A DNA stretch of 64,000 bases from Amycolatopsis keratiniphila subsp. keratiniphila (GTDB lineage Bacteria > Actinomycetota > Actinomycetes > Mycobacteriales > Pseudonocardiaceae). Of the stretch, positions 7,584 through 16,666 are shown piece after piece. Below the pieces are notes generated by a model. That model was not told where the DNA came from. It did no database searches and was given only the letters and a program-made list of their open reading frames with translations. A program made the position numbers and the translations under genes. The DNA lies in the NCBI RefSeq assembly GCF_001620365.2, contig NZ_LQMT02000036.1, positions 62,001 through 126,000 on the forward strand, in the 5' to 3' direction. Positions within the stretch are counted from its first letter, which is position 1; every line of letters starts with the position of its first letter.

Positions 7584-10500
7584 GAAACCCGTCGTTCGAC
7601 ACCCCCACGCTGCGCCGCTGGCTGCTGGACACCGTCGCCGGGCACACCGGCGTCGACGCGGCCAGGCTCGAAGCCGACCGCCCGCTCAGCGACTACGGCC
7701 TGTCCTCCCGCCAGGCCGTCGGTATCGCCGCGGACCTCGAAGATCTGCTCGGCACCCCGCTCCCGGCCACCCTGCTGTGGGAGAGCCCGACCATCGACCA
7801 CCTGGCCCGCTCGCTCACCGGCGGCACCGAGCCCGAACCCGAACCGGCGGGCACCGACCGTCGCCGGACCGATCCGATCGCCGTCGTCGGCCTCGGCTGC
7901 CGCTGGCCGGGTGCGGACGGCCTCGACGAGTTCTGGGAACTGCTCCGCAGCGGGCGGGACGCCGTCCGGACCGCGCCGCCGGGCCGGTGGAGCGCCGACG
8001 CGGCACCGATCGTCGGCGGGTTCCTCGACGACGTGGCCGGTTTCGACGCGGACCACTTCGGCATCACTCCGCGTGAAGCGTCCACAATGGACCCACAACA
8101 GCGGATGCTGCTGGAGGTCGCCTGGGCCGCGCTCGAACACGCCGGGATCGCCCCGGCCTCCCTTCGCGGCAGCCGGACCGGCGTGTTCACCGGGATCTCG
8201 ACTCACGACTACGGCCACCTCACGATGGCGGGCGGCGGCGTGGATCTGTGGACCGCCACCGGCGCGGCCGGGAGTATCGCGGCCAACCGGCTCTCCTACG
8301 TCTACGACCTGCGCGGGCCGAGTATGGCGGTGGACACCGCCTGCTCCTCGTCGCTGGTCGCGGTGCACCACGCGGTCCGCGCGCTGCGTGACGGCGAGGC
8401 GGATCTGGCCTTGGCGGGCGGGGTGAACCTCATGCTGCTACCCGGCCCGACGGCCGCGTTCGCCGCGGCGGGGCTGCTCGCCGGGAACGGCCGATGCAAG
8501 ACGTTCGCCGCGGACGCCGACGGCATCGCGCGTGCCGAGGGCTGCGGTGTCGTCGTGCTCAAGCGGCTGGCGGACGCCGAATACGACGGGGACCGGGTGC
8601 TGGCGGTGATCCGCTCCACCGCGGTCAACTCCGACGGGCGCTCGCAGGGCATGGCCGCACCGAACCCCGTCGCGCAGCAGGACATGCTGCGCACGGCGTA
8701 CCACGGCGCCCGGCTCGATCCGTCCACTGTGGACTACGTCGAGGCGCACGGCACCGGCACGTTGCTGGGCGACCCGATCGAGGCCCGCTCGCTCGGCGCG
8801 GTGCTCGGCAAGGACCGTCCCGCCGACGCACCACTGCTGATCGGCTCGGTGAAGACGAACATCGCGCACGCGGAGGCGGCCGCGGGGATCGCCGGGCTGA
8901 TCAAGGTCGTCCTCGCGATGACCCGGGACGAACTGCCGCCTCAGCTGCACTTCACCGCCCCCAACCCGCATATCCCGTTCGACGACCTGCGCCTGAAGGT
9001 GGTGACCGAGCCGACGCCGTGGCCGCGCCGGTCCGGCCGCGCCACGGCAGGAGTGTCCGCGTTCGGTTTCGGCGGGACCAACGCGCACGTCGTCCTCGAA
9101 CAGGCGCCGCCGCCGGAGCCGGTCCCGGACCGCGGTGACGTCCGCATCGGCCTGCTGTCGGCCCGCACTCGCGACCGCCTCACCGAACGCGCGACGCAGC
9201 TGGCGAACTGGCTGGAGGCCACACCTTCGCTGTCCCTGGCCGACGTCACCCACACCCTCTCCCGGCGCGACAACGGCGGTCCGCACCGCGCGGCCGTCGT
9301 CGCCGGGGACACGGCCGAGCTGGCCGGGCTGCTGCGCGCCGTCGGCTCCGGCGCCGATCCGCTGCCCGCGGGCGCGGTCACCGGCACCGCGCGGAGTACC
9401 GACGGGCCGGTGTTCGTGTTCTCCGGCCACGGCTCGCAGTGGCCGGGCATGGGGCAGGGACTGCTGGCCGCCGAACCCGCGTTCGCCGCACAGGTCGACA
9501 AGCTCCACGACCTGTTCACCGAACACACCGGCCGCTCGCTGCGCGCCCTGCTCACCAGCGGGGATCCCTTGTCCCTGCCCGAAACCCAGACGGCCATTTT
9601 CGGGATCCAGATCGCGCTCGCCGCCCAGTGGGAGGCACTCGGCGTCCGGCCCGCGGCCGTCGTCGGGCACTCCCTCGGCTCCGCGGCGGCCGCCGTGGTG
9701 AGCGGCGTGCTCACGCCCGACGAGGCCGTCCACCTGGTCGCGACCCGGGCCCGGCTCCTGGGCACCATCGGGCCCGGCGGCGCGATGGCGGCGGTCGAAC
9801 TCGCGCCGGAAGAGCTGGACCTGTACCCGGACATCGAACTCGCCGTCGAATCCGCACCCGGTCAGCTGACCGTGGCCGGGGACGCGCTCGTGCTCGACCT
9901 CCTGGTCGCGGAACTCGAAGCCGCAGGACTGCGGGCACGTCGGCTGCCGGTCGAGGTCGCCGGGCACTCCGCCCGTGTCGACCCGGTGCTGCCCGCGCTG
10001 CGGGAGGCGCTCGTCGAACTGGGCGGCCGTCGTCCGACGGTTCCTTGGTACGACACGGTTCTGGCCGATCCGCGGGAGCTGCCGGACTTCGACGCCGGGT
10101 ACTGGGCCACGCATCTGCGGCGTCCGGTGCGGTTCCGGCAGGCCGTGGCGGCCGCCGCCGCGGACGGGCACCGCGTGTTCCTCGAAGTGTCGCCGCATCC
10201 GATCCTGCGGGGTTCGGTGGCGAGGACGCTCGAAGCAGAGGGGATCGACGACGCGCTCGTCACCGGCACCTTGCGCCGGGGCCAGGACGAGGTCCGCGCG
10301 CTGGGCGCCGCCGCGGCCGAGCTGTACTGCGCGGGAACCCGGATCACCACCGCCGATCCGGACGACGGGGCCCGGCTGGTCGACGTCCCGCCGATGCCGT
10401 GGCGGCACGAACGGCACTGGTACACCTCCGCCGAGGAAACACCGTCGTTCGCGGCAAGCACTCCCGAGCCCGAGCCCGTGCGGAGCGGCGGAGGCGACCG

Positions 10501-11776
10501 GCTCACCGAGATCGTCGCCGCCGTCATGGGGCTGCGTCCCGACCGCCTCGACGCCCACGTCCCGCTGGTGGAACTCGGACTGGATTCCCTGATGGCGAAC
10601 CGGATCCGCGAGGCCGTCCGCCGGGAGTTCGGCACCGAACCCGACTCGGCCGCCGTGCTCCGGGGCGCCACGCTCGCCGATCTCAGCCGCGATCTCGCGC
10701 CCCGCGAGAACGAGGAACCGCTGCCGTCCCGCGGTCGCGCCTGGGACGCGGCGGACCGGCTGGTGCTGCGCCTGTGGCAGGAGCACACCGGCACCGAAGC
10801 GGCGGGCACGCACGTCCGGCTGACCGAGACAGCCGCACCGGACCGGCTGGCCGAGCTGCTCGCCAAGGGGCTCGGCACCGAACTCGCCACGCCTGTCGAC
10901 GCCGCCGAACTCCGTCGGCACGACACGCTCGCGGCCATCGCCGACGTCGCCCGAACGGTTCTCGACACGCGGGAGGAGCGAGGGCCGGTGCACGTCCTCG
11001 CGCCCGGTGAGGCCGGAGTCGCGCCGCTGCTGCTGTTCCACCCCGGCGGCAGCACCTGCACGGTGTACCGGCCGCTGCTGGAGCGGCTGCCCACCGGTGT
11101 GCCGTGCGTCGGGTTCGAACGCGTTCCCGGTGTCAGCATCGAGGAACGGGTCGAGCAGTTGCTGCCGTTGGTGCGGGAACAACGTCGCGACCGGCCGTAC
11201 CGGCTGGCGGGCTGGTCGTTCGGCGGGGCGTTGGCGTACGGCGTCGCCGCGCGGCTCGCCGAAGAAGGCGAGGAGGTCGAGTTCGTCGCGCTGATCGACA
11301 CGATGCTCCCGCTTCCGGAGCCGGACCTCGATCCGCGGGCGTCATCGGCCCGGCGGTTCCTGCGCTTCACCGGATACGTCGAAGGGACCTACGGCCGCGA
11401 AGTGCGGCTCGGCCACGAAGAGCTCGCACCGCTACCCGAAGAGGAGCAGATCGAGCTGACCATGCGACGGGTGGCCGAAGCGGGCTTGCTCAGCCCAGGC
11501 GTGCTCCGGCACCAGCGTCAGTCCTTTTTGGACACACTGGCGGCCGAACGCGGTACGCCCCGCCGCTACGACGGACGGGTCGTGCTCTACCGGGCGACCG
11601 AGCAGTACGCGGCCGGGCTGGCGATGGAACCCCGGTACTCGCGCACGGATCTCGCGGCGGGCTGGGCGGAACTGTGCCCGGGGCTGGAGATCGTGCCGGT
11701 CGAGGCGCATCACCTGTCGGTGGTCGACCCGCCCCACGTCGATGTCGTGGCGAGGCATCTGACGGAACTCCTGTGA
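7580..11776 (+). CDS. pks13: Pks13-like condensing polyketide synthase (ACP-KS-AT-ACP-TE)
   Basis: 1398-aa type I PKS. ACP1 spans about 8-80 (DYGLSSRQA, Ser42/43). KS spans 97-507 (Cys255 in DTACSSS, His390 in EAHGTGT, His430 in NIAHAEAAAG). AT spans about 611-930 (VGHSLG, Ser698). ACP2 spans about 972-1040 (LGLDSL, Ser1003). TE spans about 1140-1398. There is no KR, DH or ER. This order is that of mycobacterial Pks13, which condenses a meroacyl chain with a carboxyacyl chain and passes the product to trehalose. The TE is especially close: LLFHPGGST, GFERVPG, SIEER and GWSFGG, with Ser1213, Asp1240 and His1377 spaced like the Pks13 triad. Shorter than Pks13 (about 1730 aa), mainly in linkers. 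Coupled to the FAAL upstream and the exporter downstream. No carboxylase subunit (AccD4) is seen in the window. Confidence 0.88.
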   Translation: MRNPSFDTPTLRRWLLDTVAGHTGVDAARLEADRPLSDYGLSSRQAVGIAADLEDLLGTPLPATLLWESPTIDHLARSLTGGTEPEPEPAGTDRRRTDPIAVVGLGCRWPGADGLDEFWELLRSGRDAVRTAPPGRWSADAAPIVGGFLDDVAGFDADHFGITPREASTMDPQQRMLLEVAWAALEHAGIAPASLRGSRTGVFTGISTHDYGHLTMAGGGVDLWTATGAAGSIAANRLSYVYDLRGPSMAVDTACSSSLVAVHHAVRALRDGEADLALAGGVNLMLLPGPTAAFAAAGLLAGNGRCKTFAADADGIARAEGCGVVVLKRLADAEYDGDRVLAVIRSTAVNSDGRSQGMAAPNPVAQQDMLRTAYHGARLDPSTVDYVEAHGTGTLLGDPIEARSLGAVLGKDRPADAPLLIGSVKTNIAHAEAAAGIAGLIKVVLAMTRDELPPQLHFTAPNPHIPFDDLRLKVVTEPTPWPRRSGRATAGVSAFGFGGTNAHVVLEQAPPPEPVPDRGDVRIGLLSARTRDRLTERATQLANWLEATPSLSLADVTHTLSRRDNGGPHRAAVVAGDTAELAGLLRAVGSGADPLPAGAVTGTARSTDGPVFVFSGHGSQWPGMGQGLLAAEPAFAAQVDKLHDLFTEHTGRSLRALLTSGDPLSLPETQTAIFGIQIALAAQWEALGVRPAAVVGHSLGSAAAAVVSGVLTPDEAVHLVATRARLLGTIGPGGAMAAVELAPEELDLYPDIELAVESAPGQLTVAGDALVLDLLVAELEAAGLRARRLPVEVAGHSARVDPVLPALREALVELGGRRPTVPWYDTVLADPRELPDFDAGYWATHLRRPVRFRQAVAAAAADGHRVFLEVSPHPILRGSVARTLEAEGIDDALVTGTLRRGQDEVRALGAAAAELYCAGTRITTADPDDGARLVDVPPMPWRHERHWYTSAEETPSFAASTPEPEPVRSGGGDRLTEIVAAVMGLRPDRLDAHVPLVELGLDSLMANRIREAVRREFGTEPDSAAVLRGATLADLSRDLAPRENEEPLPSRGRAWDAADRLVLRLWQEHTGTEAAGTHVRLTETAAPDRLAELLAKGLGTELATPVDAAELRRHDTLAAIADVARTVLDTREERGPVHVLAPGEAGVAPLLLFHPGGSTCTVYRPLLERLPTGVPCVGFERVPGVSIEERVEQLLPLVREQRRDRPYRLAGWSFGGALAYGVAARLAEEGEEVEFVALIDTMLPLPEPDLDPRASSARRFLRFTGYVEGTYGREVRLGHEELAPLPEEEQIELTMRRVAEAGLLSPGVLRHQRQSFLDTLAAERGTPRRYDGRVVLYRATEQYAAGLAMEPRYSRTDLAAGWAELCPGLEIVPVEAHHLSVVDPPHVDVVARHLTELL

Positions 11777-13263
11777 CCACGGCCCGGGCCGAGCGAGCGG
11801 TCGACCGCGCCTGGCCGCTTTTGGCGGTACTCGGCGCCGGGCTCTTCCTCGTGGCGGTCGACGCGACCGTGCTGCACGTCGCGTTGCCCGACCTCGTCCG
11901 GCAGCTGCGGCCGGGCGCGGCGGCTCAGGTGTGGATCGTGGCGATCTACCCGCTGACCGCCGCGCCGCTGCTGCTGCCGTTCGGCACCCTCGGCGACCGG
12001 TACGGGCGGCGGCGCGTACTGGTCGCCGGGTACGTCGTGTTCGGGATCGCGTCGCTCGGCTGCGCGTTCGCGCCGAACGTGCCGGTGCTGCTGGCCTGCC
12101 GCGCGCTGCTCGGCTGCGGCGGCGCGATGATCATGCCGGTGACGATGTCGCTGCTCCGCGAACTGTTCCCGGATCAGCGGCGTCGTCGCACGGCGATCGC
12201 GGTGTGCAGCGGGATCGCGGGCACCGGCTCGGTGTTCGGGCCGATCCTCGGCGGCGTGCTCGTCGAGGTGTGGGGCTGGCGGGCCACGTTCCTGCTGAAC
12301 CCGCCGGTGATCCTGGCCGCGGTGGTGCTTGCGGTGCGCTGGCTCCCCCGGAATCCGCCCGGGCGGCGGCCGTGGGACGCGGTCAGTGCGGCGCTCGCGG
12401 CTGGCGGTGTCCTCGGGATCGCTTTCGCCGTCGGGCATCCGGGCGCCTGGAGCACGGCCGTCACCTCCGGCCTGACCGGATGTGTCCTCATCGGACTGTT
12501 CCTGCGCCGCCAGCGCCGGACCGACCCGCCGCTGCTGGACCTCGCCCTGTTCCGGCGGCCGGGAGTGCGGCCCGCGGTCGGCGGAGTGCTGCTGGTGATG
12601 AGCACACTCGTCGGGCTCGGCCTGCTGTTCGCCCAATATCTGCAGGTGGTGCTCGGGCTTTCGCCTACAGCGGCGGCGGGCCGGCTGCTCCTCGTGTTGG
12701 GCGCGTCGGCCGTCGGCAGTGTGGTCACGCCTTCGCTGCTGGGCCGTTTCGGCAACGCCCGGGTCCGTACGGCCGGGTTCGCGGTGGCGGCGGTCTCCTT
12801 GCTGGTCCCGGCGGCGGGTTCGGCGGCGCTGACGTCACCAGTGCTGCTGGGTGCGGGGCTGACCGGGCTGGGCCTGGGGATGGCGCTCGCGCTGACTTCC
12901 AGCACCGACACCCTGCTTTCGGCGACGTCGGCGGACCAGGCGGGTGGTGCCGCGGCGGTGGAGAAGACCGGCTACGAATTGGGTGCCGGCTTCGGGACGA
13001 CGGTGTTCGGTTCCCTGGCCGCCGCCGTGTACGCGGGACACCTGGCAGTCCCGGCGGGCGTGCCGGAACCGGCGCGAGCGCTCGCGTTGTCAGGCCCGGC
13101 TCAAGCGGAGGCGGCCGCCTCAGGCCTCACGTCGCATTTAGCCGACGAATTGCTCGACGCCGCGAAAGCCGCCTGCACCACAGGGCTTCAGGTGTCGGCG
13201 GCGGTCGCTTGTGGGGCGTTCGTGGTGGCCGTGCTCGTCAGCTCGGGCGTGCCTCGTCGGTGA
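11773..13263 (+). CDS. MFS exporter, DHA2 (14-TM) family
   Basis: 496-aa polytopic membrane protein. Motif A appears as [11 protein letters not shown] between TM2 and TM3, motif C-like [12 protein letters not shown] lies in TM5, and the hydrophobic segments fit 14 TMs. DHA2 members export drugs and, in some actinobacteria, lipids. The GTG start at 11773 overlaps the PKS stop by GTGA, so it is the last gene of the exported protein-FAAL-PKS operon and the likely exporter of that product (inference). The 3' end overlaps the convergent VOC gene by 26 bp. Confidence 0.88.
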   Translation: MTTARAERAVDRAWPLLAVLGAGLFLVAVDATVLHVALPDLVRQLRPGAAAQVWIVAIYPLTAAPLLLPFGTLGDRYGRRRVLVAGYVVFGIASLGCAFAPNVPVLLACRALLGCGGAMIMPVTMSLLRELFPDQRRRRTAIAVCSGIAGTGSVFGPILGGVLVEVWGWRATFLLNPPVILAAVVLAVRWLPRNPPGRRPWDAVSAALAAGGVLGIAFAVGHPGAWSTAVTSGLTGCVLIGLFLRRQRRTDPPLLDLALFRRPGVRPAVGGVLLVMSTLVGLGLLFAQYLQVVLGLSPTAAAGRLLLVLGASAVGSVVTPSLLGRFGNARVRTAGFAVAAVSLLVPAAGSAALTSPVLLGAGLTGLGLGMALALTSSTDTLLSATSADQAGGAAAVEKTGYELGAGFGTTVFGSLAAAVYAGHLAVPAGVPEPARALALSGPAQAEAAASGLTSHLADELLDAAKAACTTGLQVSAAVACGAFVVAVLVSSGVPRR

Positions 13264-13657
13264 ACTGCCCGGCGTACTCTCCGGTCGGCGGGATCTCCTG
13301 GATCACGTCGATCAGAACGCCGTTGGGGTCGGCGACGATGAAGTGCCGTTGCCCGAACTCCTCGCTGCGCAGGGAAAGCGCCTCGGGCAGCCCGGCGTCT
13401 CCGACCAGCCGCCGGTGCTCGGCATCGACGTCTTCGACCTCGAAGTTCAGCAACAGTCCCTGCACGGGTTTGCCCGCCCCGCCGGGAATGGTGTCGTGCC
13501 CCGGGGCGAGGATCGCGAGCTCCCACTCGCCGCGTTTGAGGCTGACGTACCAGTCGGCCTCGAAGGTGAGCTCGAAGCCGAAGTGATCGCGGTAGAAGTC
13601 CCGTGTCTCGGCGATCTTCTCGGTCATGAGAACGGGATAGAAGCTGGTCAGACGCAT
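13238..13657 (-). CDS. VOC-family (glyoxalase/bleomycin-resistance fold) protein
   Basis: 139-aa two-module betaalphabetabetabeta protein: [24 protein letters not shown] opens the first module and [15 protein letters not shown] ends the second, carrying the usual metal-ligand acids. Members act as glyoxalases, dioxygenases or drug-binding proteins; the ligand is unknown. The ATG at 13657 follows a GGTGG ribosome site; the frame extends further upstream but across the operator. Divergent from the TetR gene with twin operators between them, so it is the probable target of that repressor. Confidence 0.85.
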   Translation of the reverse strand: MRLTSFYPVLMTEKIAETRDFYRDHFGFELTFEADWYVSLKRGEWELAILAPGHDTIPGGAGKPVQGLLLNFEVEDVDAEHRRLVGDAGLPEALSLRSEEFGQRHFIVADPNGVLIDVIQEIPPTGEYAGQFTDEARPS

Positions 13658-13680
13658 GATGCCACCTTGTCTCGCTAACA

Positions 13681-13696
13681 ATACCGACCGTCGGTT
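13681..13696. promoter_or_regulatory. TetR operator O1
   Basis: ATACCGACCGTCGGTT, containing the near-symmetric ACCGAC-C-GTCGGT. It is an exact reverse complement of 13716-13731 and lies 24 bp upstream of the VOC start codon, where a bound repressor would block transcription of that gene. Confidence 0.75.
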
Positions 13697-13715
13697 TGTT
13701 TTTTCGAAGTTAGCC

Positions 13716-13731
13716 AACCGACGGTCGGTAT
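13716..13731. promoter_or_regulatory. TetR operator O2
   Basis: AACCGACGGTCGGTAT, the mirror copy of O1, 15 bp upstream of the TetR start codon. Two copies, one next to each divergent gene, suggest repression of the VOC gene and autoregulation of the TetR gene. Confidence 0.75.
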
Positions 13732-13745
13732 GTCAAGATCCGGGT

Positions 13746-14330
13746 ATGGCCCGCACGAAACAGCAGCAACGCGAAGAGACGATGGAGGCGTTGACCGCCA
13801 CCGCCCGGCGGCTGTTCGCCGAGCACGGGTACGGCAAGGTCGGCCTGGAGACCATCGCGCAGACCGCGGGCGTGAGCAAAGGCGCGCTCTACCATCACTT
13901 CAGCAGCAAGGCGGAGCTGTTCCGGCACGTGCTCGGCGTCGTACAGCACGACGTCGGCGAGCAGATCGCGCGAGCCGCGGACGCCGCGCCGGACGCGTGG
14001 GCCGGACTGCTCGCCGGCTGCCGCGCGTTCCTCGCCGCCGCGACCGATCCGGAGACGCAGCAGATCATGCTGCTGGACGGCCCGTCCGTCGTCGGCTGGC
14101 AGGACTGGCGCGAGCTGGACGCGGAGTCCTCCGCCCGGCACCTCGCCGAAGCCCTGACCGGGCTGATGACCGAAGGCGTCCTGGCGAAGCGGCCCGTCGA
14201 ACCGTTGGTACGCCTGCTTTCCGGCGCGATGAACGAGGCCGCCGTCTGGCTCGCCCACTCCCCCGACCCGAAGGCCGACCTCGCCGCGACCATGGACACC
14301 CTGACGCCGATGATCGAAGCGCTCCGCTAG
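13746..14330 (+). CDS. TetR/AcrR-family transcriptional regulator
   Basis: 194-aa repressor. The helix-turn-helix ETIAQTAGVSKGALYHHFSSK is a textbook TetR recognition helix, followed by a helical ligand-binding domain (AWAGLLAGCRAFLAAATDPE and a C-terminal MIEALR). The ATG at 13746 is chosen because it starts the conserved domain; the upstream extension would run through both operators. Divergently arranged with the VOC gene; the paired palindromes in between are its likely binding sites. The inducer is unknown. Confidence 0.9.
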   Translation: MARTKQQQREETMEALTATARRLFAEHGYGKVGLETIAQTAGVSKGALYHHFSSKAELFRHVLGVVQHDVGEQIARAADAAPDAWAGLLAGCRAFLAAATDPETQQIMLLDGPSVVGWQDWRELDAESSARHLAEALTGLMTEGVLAKRPVEPLVRLLSGAMNEAAVWLAHSPDPKADLAATMDTLTPMIEALR

Positions 14331-14404
14331 GCGGCCTCGTGAGTCCTGACCGACTCGGCACCGGCGCCTTGCCCGCTTCGCGAGGTGCCAGACCTGGGGG
14401 AAGG

Positions 14405-14457
14405 GTTGCGAAAGCCACTTTCGCAACGTTGAAGGTTGCGAAAGTGGCTTTCGCAAC
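14405..14457. repeat. Nested gene-end palindrome, GCGAAAG family
   Basis: Arms of 23 nt (14405-14427 and 14435-14457) are exact reverse complements. Each arm is itself near-palindromic (GTTGCGAAAG-CCA-CTTTCGCAAC), so the element can form one long hairpin or two short ones. It lies 74 bp after the TetR stop. The same arm recurs at 60281-60333, and close variants occur at 24615, 33125 and 33206. Confidence 0.85.
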
Positions 14458-14510
14458 GTCGACCGCGCGACACCGCCCGCGCGCTCCGGTAAGTCCACTC
14501 ACGAGACGCG

Positions 14511-14541
14511 AAAAAGCCCCACCCGGCGTCGGGTGGGGCCT
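14511..14541 (-). terminator. Rho-independent terminator after the tRNA-Val genes
   Basis: On the minus strand, a GCCCCACCC / GGGTGGGGC stem (arms 14516-14524 and 14531-14539) with a 6-nt loop is followed by TTTTT. It lies 10 bp beyond the 3' end of the first tRNA gene, so it ends the tRNA transcript. Confidence 0.85.
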
Positions 14542-14550
14542 TCAGTGCGG

Positions 14551-14622
14551 TGGGCGATACTGGGATCGAACCAGTGACCTCTTCGGTGTGAACGAAGCGC
14601 TCTCCCCCTGAGCTAATCGCCC
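14551..14622 (-). tRNA. tRNA-Val (anticodon CAC)
   Basis: 72 nt without encoded CCA. The acceptor stem GGGCGAT/ATCGCCC pairs perfectly, the discriminator is A, the anticodon arm is CTTCG-TTCACAC-CGAAG (anticodon CAC, decodes GUG), and the T arm contains GGTTCGATCC. Followed by a strong terminator. Confidence 0.95.
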
Positions 14623-14661
14623 GTGGTACGAACTTCGGTCCACCGGAGGAAGCGAACCTGG

Positions 14662-14733
14662 TGCGCGATACTGGGATTGAACCAGTGACCTCTTCCGTGT
14701 CAGGGAAGCGCTCTCCCGCTGAGCTAAACGCGC
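14662..14733 (-). tRNA. tRNA-Val (anticodon GAC)
   Basis: 72 nt. The anticodon arm is CTTCC-CTGACAC-GGAAG (anticodon GAC, decodes GUC/GUU), and the T loop is GGTTCAATCC. The acceptor stem GCGCGTT/ATCGCGC has one U-U mismatch at position 6:67. It lies 39 bp upstream of the CAC tRNA and is probably co-transcribed with it; no CCA is encoded. Confidence 0.93.
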
Positions 14734-14812
14734 GTGGTGTTTCGTTCGTACTGCGGATAGCTTAGCGGACCCCGTTTCCGAGGCCTCACAGGGGGTTCCC
14801 TTTCCGCGAAGC

Positions 14813-16657
14813 TCAAGGTCCCGGCAGCCGCGAGGCGATCGAGCCCGCGATCTCCTTCGCCCGGTCGCAAGGGCTTCCGCTCCCCTCGCGCGCCAGGAGA
14901 CGGACGGCGACGTGTTCGGCCTCGCGGTCCGGCAGCGGACGATGCTGCCAGGTGACGGCGCAGTTCGAACCGCCGAACTCCCGCAGGTCACCGGTGACAC
15001 CGCTGCCGAGATCGACCGGCGATCCCTCCGGCACGTAGGCGCCTCGCTGCAACTCGACGGTCAGCGTGTCCCCGCCGCCCACCCACTCGCAGATCCGCAG
15101 TGTCCGCGGCGCGGGCTGCGCGTTGGGCATCGCCTTGCCGAGCACAGCGGGGTCGCCGACCGTGCACGGGTCGAGCGGCAGGATGCTCGCCGGATCACCC
15201 GTACGGTCGACCTCGTGCGTGCGCAGCCGGGTGAGCGCGGCGCTCAGCATGTCGTCGGCGGCCTTGCAGGGATCGCCTTCCCGCCCCGGATGGGAGACGA
15301 CGACGCCGAGCCGCCGGTCCGCCGGCAGTTGCGCGACCGAATCACAGCCGCCGCTGATCGTGCTGCGCAGCAACGGCAGCCCTTCGGCCGTGCGGTCCGT
15401 CCGTTCGACGCTGCTGGTGCTCACCCCTTCGCCGAGCCGGAGTTCGAAGCTGACGCCCTTGAGCCCGGTGTACTTGCAGCGCGCCGGGTAGATCGGGCCC
15501 GTTTCCGGTTTCAGGGTGCCGAATTCCTGCACGAACCGGCCGGCGAGCACCTTGCACGGATCCACCAGCCGCAGGCGTTCCGCGGCGAGTGCATCGTTCG
15601 CCGACAGCGAGGTGACTCCGGGATTCTCGGGTTTGGCGTGCTCGGCGATGGCGAGGCCGAGCGCGACCATCCCGGCGACGACGAGCAGGACGACCGCGGC
15701 GAGCGAGCCGAACAGGATCTTCTTCGTCCGCGGCGCCATCTTCTTGGGCGGCGGCCGCCAGATCGGCAGCGGCAGGGCCAGCACCGAGCGCACTTCGGTG
15801 TCCTGCTGCCGGATCCGGGCGTGCACGGCGGGCGGCCAGGGCGCCATACCTGGCGGCACGGGGCCGAGGAAGTCCAGGATCTGTTCCGGGGTCGGCCGTC
15901 GTGCCGGGTCCTTGGCCAGACAGGGTTCGGCGACCCGCCGGATCTCGTCCGGGACGGCACTGAAATCCGCCTCGGCGTGCACGACGTTATACAGTGTCTG
16001 CGGCGCGGTCGGGCCGGTGAACGGGCCGCGGCCGGTCGCGGCCATGACCAGGATCGCGCCGAGGGAGAACACGTCGCTGGCGCCGGTGATCTGCCCGCTG
16101 CCCGCCTGTTCCGGGGACATGAACGCGGGCGAGCCGATGATCGCGCCCGTCCCGGTGAGGTCCTGCGCGTCCTCCGCCACCCGCGCGATGCCGAAGTCGA
16201 TCACCCTCGGGCCGTCACTCGTCAGGATGATGTTGCTGGGTTTGAGATCCCGGTGGATCAGCCCGGCACGGTGGATCTCGGTCAGCGCCGCGGCGAGCCC
16301 GGACGCCAGCAGCCGCACCGACTCGGCGGGCAGCGGTCCGGCCGCGTCCACGGCCTCCTTCAACGACGGTCCCGTGACGAAGACCGAGGCGAGCCACGGG
16401 GTTTCCGCTTCCGCGTCGGCGTCCATGACCGCGGCCGTGTACGCGCCGGAGACCAGCCGCGACGTGGCGACCTCGCGCCGGAACCGTTCACGGAAGCGCG
16501 GGTCGTGCGCGAACTGGGCGTGCAGCTGTTTGACCGCGACGAGCCTGCCGTCCGGGGCGAGCCCGAGCACGACGCGGCCCATCCCGCCTTCGCCGAGTTC
16601 GGCGATGATCCGGTACGGGCCGATCTGCCGGGGTTCGCCGGGGTTCAACGGTTTCAC
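14813..16657 (-). CDS. PknB-type transmembrane Ser/Thr protein kinase
   Basis: 614 aa. The kinase domain occupies roughly 13-275: glycine loop LGEGGMGRV, catalytic HRDLKPSN, DFG metal site and SPEQA activation segment end. One TM segment follows near 315-340 (ILFGSLAAVVLLVVAGMVAL). The extracytoplasmic part has two cysteine-bearing repeats of DPC...C type (LVDPCKV and LDPCTVG), resembling DUF3558 modules rather than PASTA. It is a sensor kinase with an external ligand site. It starts 9 bp after its paralogue's stop, so the two form an operon made by tandem duplication. Confidence 0.9.
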   Translation of the reverse strand: MKPLNPGEPRQIGPYRIIAELGEGGMGRVVLGLAPDGRLVAVKQLHAQFAHDPRFRERFRREVATSRLVSGAYTAAVMDADAEAETPWLASVFVTGPSLKEAVDAAGPLPAESVRLLASGLAAALTEIHRAGLIHRDLKPSNIILTSDGPRVIDFGIARVAEDAQDLTGTGAIIGSPAFMSPEQAGSGQITGASDVFSLGAILVMAATGRGPFTGPTAPQTLYNVVHAEADFSAVPDEIRRVAEPCLAKDPARRPTPEQILDFLGPVPPGMAPWPPAVHARIRQQDTEVRSVLALPLPIWRPPPKKMAPRTKKILFGSLAAVVLLVVAGMVALGLAIAEHAKPENPGVTSLSANDALAAERLRLVDPCKVLAGRFVQEFGTLKPETGPIYPARCKYTGLKGVSFELRLGEGVSTSSVERTDRTAEGLPLLRSTISGGCDSVAQLPADRRLGVVVSHPGREGDPCKAADDMLSAALTRLRTHEVDRTGDPASILPLDPCTVGDPAVLGKAMPNAQPAPRTLRICEWVGGGDTLTVELQRGAYVPEGSPVDLGSGVTGDLREFGGSNCAVTWQHRPLPDREAEHVAVRLLAREGSGSPCDRAKEIAGSIASRLPGP

Positions 16658-16666
16658 TGACCAGCC

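Noticed and set aside
8438-11182. Minus-strand open frame of 914 codons opposite the Pks13-like gene
   Set aside because: Antisense shadow; low-complexity Arg/Gly/Gln-rich translation, no start context.
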